Below are positions 37,197-45,719 of a stretch of 64,000 bases of DNA, one piece after another. Both the position numbers and the translations under genes were made by a program. The stretch's first letter is position 1, and each line of letters begins with the position of its first letter. The notes under the pieces are model-generated. The model ran no database searches, had not been told where the DNA came from, and worked only from the letters and a program-made list of their open reading frames with translations. Where the stretch lies: positions 248,001 to 312,000 of the forward strand of contig NZ_PEBI01000004.1 in NCBI RefSeq assembly GCF_002802875.1. Direction: 5' to 3'. The stretch is from Bifidobacterium primatium. GTDB lineage: Bacteria; Actinomycetota; Actinomycetes; Actinomycetales; Bifidobacteriaceae.

Positions 37197-38675
37197 TCAG
37201 GCCTTGGCGCCCTCGGCCTCGAGCTTGGCGCGGTCCTCGGCGAGGATGCGTTCGGTCTCGGCGATCTCCTTCTTGCCGAGCGGGTACCAGAACGCGAGGA
37301 TCAGCGCGGCGATGCCGAGGCAGACGACGGGCAGCAGCGTGGTGAGCGCGTATACGCCCTCGACGGTGCCGGCGGACTGCGTCACGGCGTGGCCGGCGGC
37401 GGACCGGTAGCCGATGAATCCGAGCAGCAGGCCGCTGATGCCGTTCGATGCGGCCTGGCCCATCTTGCGGGCCCACGAGTTAAGGCCGTAGATGGTGCCG
37501 TCCTCGCGGATCTTGGTGATGGCCTGGTGGTGGTCGATGACGTCGGTGATGAACGCCCAAACCATGAGGTTGAAGTAGCCCGCGCCGATGGCGCCGAAGA
37601 ACATGAGCACGAGGTATACGCGCCAGTCGGTCAGGTGCGCGAAGTACATGATGCCGTAGATGACCACGGCGAAGGCGAGCGTGACCACGGAGGTCTCGCG
37701 CTTGCCGAAGCGGCGGGCGATGCCGGTGGCGAACGGGGCGAGCACGAGCACGGTGATGAAGTTGAACATCACGGCGATGGCCATGCCGGTCTTGCTGTGG
37801 AAGTACGTGTCGAACAGGAAGGTCTGGTTGATGGACGCGAGCTGCTGGTTGATGACGACGAAGAAGTCGGCGACGATCAGGGCGAGCAGGGCGCGGTCCT
37901 GGAACATGGAGGTGACCATCTTCTTCGCGTCGAGCTTGCGGCCGGTCTGCACGTTGGTGCGTTCGGTGGTCAGACGCACGGTGATCTCGTAGGAGAGGTA
38001 TGCGAGCGCGCCGCAGACGATGGCGATGAGGAAGAAGTGGGTTGCGGAGACGGCGAGGTTGCCGTTCGCGTCGGTCTCGTACATGAACATCGGGATCATG
38101 TAGCCGGTGGCGACGTTGGCGATGGCCGATCCGGTGGAACGGTAGGTGGACAGCGACGCGCGCTCGTCGGACCTGGCGCTCAGCGCGGAGGCGAGGGCGC
38201 CGTACGGGATGTTCACGGTCGAGAGGAACACGTTGAACAGCACGTAGGTGACGGCGATGTACGCCACCTTGGCGGGCAGCGCCCACGAGGCCACCATCGG
38301 CAGGAACAGCAGGATGGAGACGAGGATGAACGGGTAGCGGAAGCGGCGGATCCACGGACGGAAGCGGCCTTCGCCGGGCTTGGCGTGGCTTTCGTCGGCC
38401 TTGTTGCCCACGTAGACGTCGACGAATGCGTCGAATACCTTGGTGAGCATCATGGTCACGCCGACGATGGCGGCGGGGATGCCGAGGCCGTCGGTGTAGA
38501 ACTTCAGCACGAAGCCGTTGACCAGGCTCAGGATGAAGCAGTTGCCGACGTCGCCGAACATGTAGCCGATCTTGTCCCTGATGCCGAACGGCGCGGCCTT
38601 TACGGACGGCCCGCCATCGTGGTTCCGTGCGGACGGTGTGCGCGACACCACCCTTGGTGCTGTTGCCGAAGCCAT
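37197..38675 (-). CDS. GPH-family sugar:cation symporter
   Basis: 492 residues, about twelve membrane helices. FGIRDKIGYMFGDVGNCFILSLVNGFVLKFYTD and VFDAFVDVYVGNKADESHAKPGEGRFRPWIRR match the N-terminal half of GPH transporters (melibiose/glucuronide/xyloside type). The C-terminal tail is Lys/Glu-rich. The start MASATAP has AAAGGGG upstream; a longer open frame to 38816 lacks an SD. It is divergent from GH105, with an ATCGAT site between, so it probably imports unsaturated or pectic oligosaccharides. Exact substrate unknown. Confidence 0.87.
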   Translation of the reverse strand: MASATAPRVVSRTPSARNHDGGPSVKAAPFGIRDKIGYMFGDVGNCFILSLVNGFVLKFYTDGLGIPAAIVGVTMMLTKVFDAFVDVYVGNKADESHAKPGEGRFRPWIRRFRYPFILVSILLFLPMVASWALPAKVAYIAVTYVLFNVFLSTVNIPYGALASALSARSDERASLSTYRSTGSAIANVATGYMIPMFMYETDANGNLAVSATHFFLIAIVCGALAYLSYEITVRLTTERTNVQTGRKLDAKKMVTSMFQDRALLALIVADFFVVINQQLASINQTFLFDTYFHSKTGMAIAVMFNFITVLVLAPFATGIARRFGKRETSVVTLAFAVVIYGIMYFAHLTDWRVYLVLMFFGAIGAGYFNLMVWAFITDVIDHHQAITKIREDGTIYGLNSWARKMGQAASNGISGLLLGFIGYRSAAGHAVTQSAGTVEGVYALTTLLPVVCLGIAALILAFWYPLGKKEIAETERILAEDRAKLEAEGAKA

Positions 38676-39064
38676 GTCTTTCCCCTTTCGTCCCACGGCC
38701 GGAGTCTCCATAGACGTTCGGCCTGGAACATTAAATGATTGATTCTGTTCGCTTTTGTTTGAATTGCGAATACGATTACGTAATGTAATCGATATCAATT
38801 CGGTAAACATCGGCAAGAAATATCAAAAGACGCCGAGCAACTATGCAAAATTGCCATCTTCTCCCAAACAACGTTTTTCGACAACATGACATAGTCTTCA
38901 TCAGGGAACCTATCGCCAATCGCACGACTTTGTTCAATTTTCCATAGTTCACAGTCAAAAACTGCAATTATTTCAACGGATGTCACAGAACCAAACACCA
39001 TACGATGGAGGCATCCACCCAACCCGCATCAACGGCGATGACAGAAAAGAGGAACGCCACAGCA
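38676..39064. promoter_or_regulatory. Divergent promoter region between GPH permease and GH105
   Basis: 389 bases, AT-rich (38700-39000), no gene. It contains the palindrome ATTACGTAAT (38775-38784) and an ATCGAT core (38788-38793) in GTAATCGATATC, likely regulator sites for both divergent genes. Confidence 0.55.
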
Positions 39065-40180
39065 ATGACCACCAACGACAAGACCACCGACGATCGGCCG
39101 AGCCGCGAACTCATCCAAAGCAAGATCGACCTCATGATCGAGAACCTCACCACGATCGACGACCCCGAAGGCAAGTTCCTCCTGCACTTCGGCGACATCG
39201 TGGTCGACGACAAGAGCTGGAAGGTCTGGAACTGGCCGCAGGGCGTCGGACTCTACGGCATCTACAAGAACTACAAGCTCACCGGCAACAAGAAGGCCCT
39301 CAAGGTCGTCACCGACTGGTTCGACAACGCGCTCGCCGAAGGCTCCCCCTCCAAGAACGTCAACTCCATGGCGCCGCTGCTCGCCATGGCCTGCCTCTAC
39401 GAGGACACCGGCGACACCCGCTTCCACCCCTACCTCGACCAGTGGGCCAAGTGGGCCATGGAGGACATGCCCCGCACCACCGGCGGCGGCATGGCGCACG
39501 CCACCATCCAGGACCCGCATCTCGAACAGCTGTGGGACGACACCCTCATGATGACGGTCATGCCGCTCACCAAGATCGGCCGCCTGCTCGACCACCCCGA
39601 CTACGTGGAGGAGGCCAAGTACCAGTTCCTCATCCACGCCGAATACCTCATGAACCGCACCAACGGCCTGTGGTACCACGGCTGGAACTTCAACCGCCGC
39701 GACCACTACGCCGGAGCCCTGTGGGCGCGAGGCAACTGCTGGATCACCATCGGCATCCCCGAGTTCATCGAGACCGCCGGACTCAAGAAGGGCGACCTCG
39801 TGCGCGAATGGCTCATCACCCTGCTCAACCGGCAGGTCGAGACGCTCGCCGAACTCCAGGACGAGTCCGGCATGTGGCACACCCTGCTCGACGACCCGAA
39901 CTCCTACGTGGAGTCCTCGGCCACCGCCGGCATCGCCTACGGCATCCTCAAGGCCGTGCACCGCCGCTACATCGACCCCAAGTACGCCGCCGTCGCCGAA
40001 AAGGCCATCAAGGCGCTGCTCGGCCAGATCGACGACAAGGGCGAAGTGCAGAACGTCTCCGTCGGCACCGGCCTCGAAGACAGCCTCGACTACTACCGCA
40101 ACATCGACCGCACGGCCATGCCCTACGGTCAGTCGCTCACCGTGCTCGCCTTCACCGAGTATCTCGTCTCGTTCTGCTGA
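39065..40180 (+). CDS. GH105 unsaturated rhamnogalacturonyl hydrolase (YteR/YesR-like)
   Basis: 371 residues from MTTNDK, close to the family's usual length; in-frame ATGs at 39005 and 39038 are alternatives. The (alpha/alpha)6-barrel motifs are VWNWPQGVGLYG (about 54-65), catalytic Asp in QLWDDTLMM (about 156-163), LWYHGWNF, WARGNCW and SSATAGIAYG. It hydrolyses the unsaturated galacturonyl-rhamnose made by RG lyases, giving rhamnose and 4-deoxy-5-ketouronate. No signal peptide. It is followed after 101 bases by the KduD-like gene that acts two steps later. Confidence 0.9.
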   Translation: MTTNDKTTDDRPSRELIQSKIDLMIENLTTIDDPEGKFLLHFGDIVVDDKSWKVWNWPQGVGLYGIYKNYKLTGNKKALKVVTDWFDNALAEGSPSKNVNSMAPLLAMACLYEDTGDTRFHPYLDQWAKWAMEDMPRTTGGGMAHATIQDPHLEQLWDDTLMMTVMPLTKIGRLLDHPDYVEEAKYQFLIHAEYLMNRTNGLWYHGWNFNRRDHYAGALWARGNCWITIGIPEFIETAGLKKGDLVREWLITLLNRQVETLAELQDESGMWHTLLDDPNSYVESSATAGIAYGILKAVHRRYIDPKYAAVAEKAIKALLGQIDDKGEVQNVSVGTGLEDSLDYYRNIDRTAMPYGQSLTVLAFTEYLVSFC

Positions 40181-40281
40181 ACGCGACGACGGCGCGCATT
40201 CGGCGCAGGACGCGACTATAGCTATAGACAGAACGCAACCAACCATCACCAATCCAACCCAACCGACAGAAAGAAGGAATC

Positions 40282-41091
40282 ATGGCAGACGAATTCTCCA
40301 TGGACAGCTTCTCCCTCAAAGGCAAGCTCGCCCTCGTGACCGGCGCCACCTACGGCATCGGCTTCGCCATCGCCTCGGCGTTCGCCCAGGCCGGCGCCAA
40401 GATCGTGTTCAACGACCGTGACCAGGCCAAGATCGACCAGGCCGAAAAGGACTACGCCGCCCTCGGCTACGAGGCCCACGGCTACAAGTGCGACGTCACC
40501 GACGAGGACGCCGTGCAGGCCATGGTCAAGGACATCAACGAGAAGTACGGCGTCATCGACATCCTCGTCAACAACGCCGGCATCATCAAGCGCATCCCCA
40601 TGACCGAGATGAGCGCCGCCGACTTCCGTCAGGTCGTCGACATCGACCTCAACGGACCGTTCATCGTCTCCAAGGCCGTCATCCCCGGCATGATCGAGAA
40701 GGGCCACGGCAAGATCATCAACATCTGCTCCATGATGAGCGAACTCGGCCGCGAAACCGTCTCCGCCTACGCAGCCGCCAAGGGCGGACTCAAGATGCTC
40801 ACCCGCAACATCTGCTCCGAATACGGCGAGGCCAACATCCAGTGCAACGGCATCGGCCCCGGCTACATCGCCACCCCGCAGACCGCGCCGCTGCGCGAAC
40901 GCCAGGCCGACGGATCGCGCCACCCCTTCGACCAGTTCATCATCGCCAAGACCCCGGCCGCCCGCTGGGGCACCCCCGACGACCTCAAGGGTCCCGCCGT
41001 GTTCCTCGCGTCCGACGCCAGCAACTTCGTCAACGGACACGTGCTGTATGTTGACGGCGGCATCCTCGCCTACATCGGCAAGCAGCCGTGA
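40282..41091 (+). CDS. kduD: KduD/DhuD-like 2-keto-3-deoxygluconate-forming SDR dehydrogenase
   Basis: 269 residues. TGATYGIGFAIA (cofactor loop), NNAGIIKR, catalytic Ser in ICSMMSELGRETVSAYAAAKGG with YAAAK, and GPGYIATPQTAPLRE typical of the gluconate 5-dehydrogenase / KduD branch. It would reduce the diketo acid from GH105 product isomerisation to 2-keto-3-deoxygluconate. The SD AAGAAGGAATC precedes ATG. It sits between GH105 and the RpiB-like isomerase, an order that supports this assignment over gluconate 5-dehydrogenase. Confidence 0.82.
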   Translation: MADEFSMDSFSLKGKLALVTGATYGIGFAIASAFAQAGAKIVFNDRDQAKIDQAEKDYAALGYEAHGYKCDVTDEDAVQAMVKDINEKYGVIDILVNNAGIIKRIPMTEMSAADFRQVVDIDLNGPFIVSKAVIPGMIEKGHGKIINICSMMSELGRETVSAYAAAKGGLKMLTRNICSEYGEANIQCNGIGPGYIATPQTAPLRERQADGSRHPFDQFIIAKTPAARWGTPDDLKGPAVFLASDASNFVNGHVLYVDGGILAYIGKQP

Positions 41092-41446
41092 AAATGACGG
41101 CGGGGCGTTTTCGCCCTTACGGCGGGCTCGACGTACCATTCGTACGCCTTCGCCCGGCGACGGCCGAAACCACACACGCCGGCATTTTCACTTCATAGCT
41201 GCCTGATGCATCCGCGTGCTTCGTCGCCCACGCCTTGAAGTCGCACGCATCAGGCAACAATCACCCTCAGGAGGTGGTTTCGGTCTTCGCCCGGCGACGG
41301 CCGAAACCACACGCCGCCGTTTTACCCATACATGCACCAGACATTCGACGGCTCCCCTCTTGGAAAGAGCTGCCAACGGAGCTGACTGGAGGGGAGGCAG
41401 GCACCGCCCCTCCAGTCATCCCACACCTCACGAAAGGAAAACACCA
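41092..41446. repeat. Intergenic region with a 28-bp direct repeat and a CTCCCCTC palindrome
   Basis: Two identical 28-bp copies (41148-41175 and 41285-41312), both containing CGCCCGGCGACGGCCGAAAC, lie 137 bases apart. Between them is an inverted TGCCTGATGC / GCATCAGGCA (41200-41209, 41247-41256). A GGCTCCCCTC-type element follows at 41350-41399, with a GACTGGAGGGG / CCCCTCCAGTC hairpin to 41416. No gene seen. Confidence 0.55.
41350..41416. repeat. GGCTCCCCTC-type palindrome before the DhuI-like gene
   Basis: GGCTCCCCTC ... GACTGGAGGGGAGG, overlapping a second inverted pair GACTGGAGGGG / CCCCTCCAGTC (41384-41416). Same family as 1348, 35444 and 51204. Confidence 0.6.
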
Positions 41447-42085
41447 ATGCGTATCGCACTCATCAACGAGAACTCGCAGGCCGCCAAGAACGGTCTCATC
41501 TACGGCGCCCTGAAGAAGGTCGCCGACGAGAAGGGCTTCGACGTCGACAACTACGGCATGTACGCCGCCGATGACGCCGCCCAGCTCACCTACGTGCAGA
41601 ACGGCATCCTCGCCGCCGCCCTGCTCAACACCGGCGCCGCCGACTTCGTCGTCACCGGCTGCGGCACCGGCGAGGGCGCCATGCTGGCCCTCAACTCCTT
41701 CCCCGGCGTCATCTGCGGCCACGTCGAGGATCCGCTCGACGCCTACACCTTCGCCCAGATCAACGACGGCAACGCCATGGCCATCCCGTTCGCGCTGAAG
41801 AACGGCTGGGGTCAGGAACTGCAGCTCAAGTATATCTTCGAGCAGATGTGGCTTGAGGAGCCGGGCTCCGGATACCCGAAGGACCGCGTCGTCCCCGAAC
41901 AGCGCAACAAGAAGATCCTCGACGGCGTGCGCGCCGCCGCCTACAAGCCGCTGGTCGACATCTACAAGGCCCTCGACCCCGAACTCGTCAAGGGCGCCTT
42001 CGCCGGCGAACACTTCAAGGAGCTCTTCACCGCCAACGCTAAGGACGGCGAAATCAAGGACTACGTCCTGAGCCTCATCGACTAG
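41447..42085 (+). CDS. RpiB/LacA/LacB-family isomerase, probably DhuI-type 4-deoxy-5-ketouronate isomerase
   Basis: 212 residues. MRIALINENSQAAKNGLIY and FVVTGCGTGEGAMLALN are the RpiB-fold motifs. It is longer than RpiB (about 150), with a C-terminal extension (KNGWGQELQLKYIFEQMW onward). In streptococcal and related uronate pathways an RpiB-fold enzyme (DhuI) replaces KduI and pairs with the SDR DhuD. The adjacent KduD-like gene makes that role likely here. AAAGGAAAACACCA precedes the ATG. A terminator follows at 42093. Confidence 0.75.
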   Translation: MRIALINENSQAAKNGLIYGALKKVADEKGFDVDNYGMYAADDAAQLTYVQNGILAAALLNTGAADFVVTGCGTGEGAMLALNSFPGVICGHVEDPLDAYTFAQINDGNAMAIPFALKNGWGQELQLKYIFEQMWLEEPGSGYPKDRVVPEQRNKKILDGVRAAAYKPLVDIYKALDPELVKGAFAGEHFKELFTANAKDGEIKDYVLSLID

Positions 42086-42092
42086 CTCCGTC

Positions 42093-42131
42093 GCCGCAGG
42101 ACTCCCGCCATCATCGCGGGTTTCCTGCGGC
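42093..42131 (+). terminator. Hairpin after the DhuI-like gene
   Basis: GCCGCAGG-act-CCCGC pairs with GCGGG-ttt-CCTGCGGC. A stable hairpin with no long T-run. Confidence 0.65.
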
Positions 42132-42303
42132 TTCGACTGGCGAACGCCGGCACCGGCTGTTGAACCGGTCACCGACCGCGGCACCGGTTCAACGGTATCC
42201 GCCAGTCTCGCGCGATCCGTGGCCGTCGGATAGGCGAATCTCCTCCTCGCGCCCGACCCCGACGGTTATAGGATCATCCCTTTCCTTCTCCTCGGTTATT
42301 TTC

Positions 42304-42335
42304 CGCTCGCCGGTTCCTCCCCGGCGAGCGTTTTT
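42304..42335 (+). terminator. Rho-independent terminator
   Basis: A perfect 10-bp stem CGCTCGCCGG / CCGGCGAGCG followed by TTTTT. It lies just before the first TTCACTCTTT palindrome. Between it and 42131 there is a further GTTGAACCGGT / ACCGGTTCAAC inverted repeat (42159-42193). Confidence 0.85.
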
Positions 42336-42346
42336 CATACTTACAC

Positions 42347-42380
42347 GTTCACTCTTTTTCAAGCGCCGCAAAGAGTGAAC
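42347..42380. repeat. TTCACTCTTT palindrome, copy 1
   Basis: Arms GTTCACTCTTT / AAAGAGTGAAC (11 bp, perfect) with a 12-base spacer. First of four copies around the DUF559 gene. Confidence 0.8.
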
Positions 42381-42459
42381 TTGGATTTGTTTACATGGAC
42401 ATATTTTCCAAAGAAAAAGAACCAAAAACCGTATTTTCATGTTTACAAAAGTGCATTTC

Positions 42460-42497
42460 CAATTCACTCTTTTACAACTGGCGAAAAGAGTGAATTG
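42460..42497. repeat. TTCACTCTTT palindrome, copy 2
   Basis: Arms CAATTCACTCTTTT / AAAAGAGTGAATTG (14 bp, perfect) with a 10-base spacer, 8 bases past the stop of the DUF559 gene. It could also serve as its terminator. Confidence 0.8.
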
Positions 42498-42505
42498 AAT
42501 TCCGA

Positions 42506-43444
42506 TTACAGCACGGTGGAAAGATTCAGCAAAGCGGCTTGACGATGCATCATCGCACGAATCGTCTGCACAATCAGAAATCGCGTCCGCTCAGTACGCA
42601 TATCATCAGCAGTGACGAACACAATCTCCCAGCCAAGTGCACGAAGCTGGTTCCACCGAGCGGCATCCATTCTCATCTGCGCGGGATTGGCATGATATGC
42701 TCCCTGATACTCAATGGCGAGTTTCAAGTCAGGATAGGCAAGGTCCGCCAAACGATATCCACCATCCGGCAACTCAATCCTGAAGTTCGCCACGGGACGC
42801 CCCAGCCCTTCTCTCATAATCAATACGGCCAGAATGGACTCTGGAGGGGAATCGGAATTCTCAATCAAGAACGGCAATACCGCCTTGCACTTACTGCGAC
42901 CATAAAACCCAGGATTATCACGCACATACCGTTCCAAGTCATCAAGAGACGCAACCTTACGTACGGGGTCACGGCAAGTCAGGGCACCGGCAATCACGAT
43001 CAGACCTTCCTCACCAACATGGTTCGCCATCTGCGCCCAGGTCATCGCCGGATCGGTTATGAAGAATGATCCTGCATTACAAGCCAATACTCGGAATTCG
43101 CCACTCCAGTAATGGGTGTACATGCCCTTGCACCATCGTCGCGCCTTTCGCTGCGCAAAAGCAATATGCAGAGAATCAGCAGGAAAATTACAGTCGTCAG
43201 GAACCTGAACCCCAAAACACTGCAATGCCGTAACATGCGAGAACGTAGGAATGAACCCCATACGTTCTGCAGCATCGGCGCAGGTCATTCGCTGCTGAAT
43301 ACTCCTCAGACCGGCTTCTCTGCCCATATCACTCATCATGAAACCGACGCTAGCGGACATTGGCATCCGAGCGCATTGTTTCGCGGAAATGTTGACGAAC
43401 GGACCACCCTCAATCCGATGGTTGGATTCACTCTTTTTCGACAT
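42506..43444 (-). CDS. AbiEi-like / DUF559 (Vsr-type nuclease fold) protein
   Basis: 312 residues. The N-terminal half (about 55-160) has SHVTALQCFGVQVPDD and FFITDPAMTWAQMAN, the pattern of AbiEi-type regulator-like proteins. The C-terminal part has YRLADLAYPDLKLAIEYQGAYH and LRALGWEIVFV, the DUF559/Vsr-like PD-(D/E)xK fold with Asp234, Glu245, Gln247 and His251. Function unknown: nuclease or toxin-antitoxin relative. The assigned start (43444) lies inside a palindrome with no SD, so Met27 or Met40 may be the true start. Base composition is AT-richer than its neighbours, suggesting acquisition. Two palindromes lie on each side. Confidence 0.7.
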   Translation of the reverse strand: MSKKSESNHRIEGGPFVNISAKQCARMPMSASVGFMMSDMGREAGLRSIQQRMTCADAAERMGFIPTFSHVTALQCFGVQVPDDCNFPADSLHIAFAQRKARRWCKGMYTHYWSGEFRVLACNAGSFFITDPAMTWAQMANHVGEEGLIVIAGALTCRDPVRKVASLDDLERYVRDNPGFYGRSKCKAVLPFLIENSDSPPESILAVLIMREGLGRPVANFRIELPDGGYRLADLAYPDLKLAIEYQGAYHANPAQMRMDAARWNQLRALGWEIVFVTADDMRTERTRFLIVQTIRAMMHRQAALLNLSTVL

Positions 43445-43463
43445 CCCAAAAGAGTGAGTCCAA
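43422..43463. repeat. TTCACTCTTT palindrome, copy 3, overlapping the DUF559 start
   Basis: Arms TTGGATTCACTCTTTT / AAAAGAGTGAGTCCAA (16 bp, one mismatch) with a 10-base spacer. The presumed start codon of the DUF559 gene is in the spacer, so the first codons (MSKKSES) are part of the repeat. Confidence 0.8.
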
Positions 43464-43541
43464 ACCGCAATTTTTTAAACGTCAATGAGGTTAAAATGTC
43501 CGGAAACGACATTCAAAGAGAACAACAGGGCACTTTCCCGA

Positions 43542-43573
43542 TTCACTCTTCATACACTCCGGAAAAGAGTGAA
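43542..43573. repeat. TTCACTCTTT palindrome, copy 4
   Basis: Arms TTCACTCTT / AAGAGTGAA (9 bp, perfect) with a 14-base spacer, just before the end of the sugar-isomerase gene at 43586. Confidence 0.75.
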
Positions 43574-43585
43574 CCCGAAGTCCCC

Positions 43586-44434
43586 TCACAGGCTGCCATA
43601 GCGGCGCACGGTGCGGGCGATGGCCTCGTCGCGGGTCTCCTCGAGAATCACGGGAATGTACGGGCGGGCCGCGGAGACGGCCTCGAGGATGCCACGCACA
43701 TCCATCACGCCCTCGTCCACGTTGCAGCGATGCAGCCCGCCGCCGTTCGGGTCCACGGTGAAGTCGTCGATATGCACGGCCACGATGCGGTCGCCGAACG
43801 TCTCGAGCGCCTTGCGGGTGACCTCCACCTGGTCGCCGTCGTGCACGGTCCGGCCGTTCGGCGCGGTGTACGCGGTCGGATCGAACACGATGCCGAGATA
43901 CGGCGAGTCCACGTCGGCAAGCAGCCGTTCGGTGGTGGCGATGTCGTAGATCGGATGGTTCGCGCCGGGCTCCACGCCCACAATGGTGCCGAACCGCTCC
44001 CCCACGGCCGCGAGCCGTCGCACTGACGCCAGCGAGCGTTGGTACATCTCCTCGGTGAAGTTCTCCTCGGTGAACCGGCCGGGATCGGCGTCGACGGAGC
44101 CTGTCTCGCTGGCGACCACGGGCGCGCCGAAGAACCGCGCGTTCGCCAGGTATGCCTCGAACCGCCGCAACAGCGCCTCGCGCACGGCGTCGTCGGGATG
44201 GGTCATGTTGATGTAGCAGCCGAGCACGGCGATGCCGACGCCGCACTCCCCCAGCACGCGGCGGAAGTATGAGCCCATGCCGGGGTTGATCCTCTTCGCG
44301 TCGGCGAGGTCGGGGAACTGGCGGGGCAACGCCAGCTGCACGTTGTGAACGCCGTATTCGGCGAGTCCGCGGGCGAGTTTCTCCGGTGTATCGGCGTCGG
44401 TCACGTCGTGTCCGCGCGCTCCGAAATTGATCAT
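43586..44434 (-). CDS. Sugar phosphate isomerase/epimerase-like TIM-barrel protein
   Basis: 282 residues of the xylose-isomerase-like TIM-barrel family. LGCYINMTHPDD, metal-site VGVEPGANHPI, LGIVFDPTAYT, IVAVHIDDF and the C-terminal VILEETRDEA fit the AP-endonuclease-2/epimerase superfamily with a divalent metal bound by Glu, Asp, His and Glu. GGAGGTG lies ahead of ATG 44434. It is divergent from an AraC regulator and near rhaM, so a step in rhamnose or another released sugar is possible. The actual substrate is unknown. Confidence 0.78.
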   Translation of the reverse strand: MINFGARGHDVTDADTPEKLARGLAEYGVHNVQLALPRQFPDLADAKRINPGMGSYFRRVLGECGVGIAVLGCYINMTHPDDAVREALLRRFEAYLANARFFGAPVVASETGSVDADPGRFTEENFTEEMYQRSLASVRRLAAVGERFGTIVGVEPGANHPIYDIATTERLLADVDSPYLGIVFDPTAYTAPNGRTVHDGDQVEVTRKALETFGDRIVAVHIDDFTVDPNGGGLHRCNVDEGVMDVRGILEAVSAARPYIPVILEETRDEAIARTVRRYGSL

Positions 44435-44653
44435 GGCACCTCCATTGTGTCCGTCTATCACTTGTTGAGTGTAGAGACCGCCAGCCGACCGAATATATGA
44501 ATGAGTGCGTATGTTTTGCTGAATTACTATCCATCCTTGATTCCACGGGTACCATGAAATCAACAATGGATATATACGGCGGCCCCGCCGCAACAGCCGT
44601 CATCCCACCCCTCTCGTCGCGGGATGGCGGACACAGACACAGGAGCATATGCA

Positions 44654-45541
44654 ATGACGCATCAGGATCAGCCGCGCGCGGTCATCGTGAATTCCATGAT
44701 CTCCGACCGTTTCGAGATCTATCATGTCGATTCGCAGGTCGTGGAGCACGCCCAGCTGCATTACCACGACTTCCATGAGATCAACTGCGTGCTGCAGGGC
44801 ACGGGCGTCTTCCATCTCGGCGGCAAGGAGTACACGACCGGGCCGGGCACGGTCACGTTCGCGCACAGCAACGACCTGCACAACATCGTGCGGCAGTCGA
44901 GCGACTACTACGAGCGCGCGTACATCTACGTGCGTGACGATTTCCTCGCCTCGCGTTCGACCTCGAACACGAATCTCACCGCCTGCTTCTCCAACAACGG
45001 CAAGCCGGCGAGCCGTGTGATCACCATGGATCCGGATGCGCTGCGCCGCGAGTTCGCCACGCTCGACGAAAAGCCGGGCGACGGCTACGGCGAGGACCTG
45101 GAGTACGAACAGCGGTTCCTGAACTTCATGGTGACGCTGAACAAGGCGGTCGCCGATTCAAGCACCGATGTGGCGCCGGTGAACAAGCCGGTCTCCTCGC
45201 TCATCACGAACGTGATGGAGTATGTGAGCGAGAATCTTGACGGCGACTGCTCGCTGGATCATATCGCAAGCCGGTTCTTCATCAACAAGTACTATCTTTC
45301 GCGACAGTTCAAGAAGAGCACGGGATTGAATCTGCATGAGTTCATCCTCAAGCGCCGTCTGCTGCGGTCGAAGGAGCTGCTGCGCGAATACGGCAGCGCG
45401 CAGAACGTGTACCGGCAGTGCGGCTTCGCCTCGTACACGCATTTCCTGCGCTGCTTCAAGCAGGAGTTCCATATGACGACGAAGGAGTTCCTGAGTCGCA
45501 ACGACAGCACGGACGTCGTGTATTTCACCGCGCACGAATAA
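44654..45541 (+). CDS. AraC-family transcriptional regulator
   Basis: 295 residues from MTHQDQ (AGGAGC upstream; an ATG at 44624 in frame has no SD). The N-terminal cupin sensor has LHYHDFHEINCVLQGTGVFHLGG and TFAHSNDLHNI. The C-terminal double HTH has SLDHIASRFFINKYYLSRQFKKSTG and VYRQCGFASYTHFLRCFKQEFHMTTKEF. The sensor domain resembles RhaS/RhaR-like sugar-responsive activators. It is divergent from the TIM-barrel isomerase and upstream of rhaM, so it is probably the activator of a rhamnose-linked set (inference). Confidence 0.88.
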   Translation: MTHQDQPRAVIVNSMISDRFEIYHVDSQVVEHAQLHYHDFHEINCVLQGTGVFHLGGKEYTTGPGTVTFAHSNDLHNIVRQSSDYYERAYIYVRDDFLASRSTSNTNLTACFSNNGKPASRVITMDPDALRREFATLDEKPGDGYGEDLEYEQRFLNFMVTLNKAVADSSTDVAPVNKPVSSLITNVMEYVSENLDGDCSLDHIASRFFINKYYLSRQFKKSTGLNLHEFILKRRLLRSKELLREYGSAQNVYRQCGFASYTHFLRCFKQEFHMTTKEFLSRNDSTDVVYFTAHE

Positions 45542-45719
45542 CCGGCCGGGATCGAGATGCGGACGCGTCGCCGTGGACCTTCCTCGGCCTGCGGCGGCAT
45601 CGCCTGCCGCAACTTCGGCAAGCCCGAAGTCAATTCCCGATATGTTTCGCATGCCATATGCCGTCGGCACGCTGCCTACGATGCGTATGAATGATTACGC
45701 GCAGTCCAAAGGAGGACCG

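Noticed and set aside
42347-43573. CRISPR array or insertion sequence explanation for the TTCACTCTT repeats
   Set aside because: Only four copies, irregular spacing, each a palindrome, and no cas or transposase gene; the long spacing is occupied by a coding gene.
43586-44434. Calling the TIM-barrel gene L-rhamnose isomerase
   Set aside because: At 282 residues it is much shorter than RhaA and has epimerase-type metal motifs; the link to rhamnose is context only.
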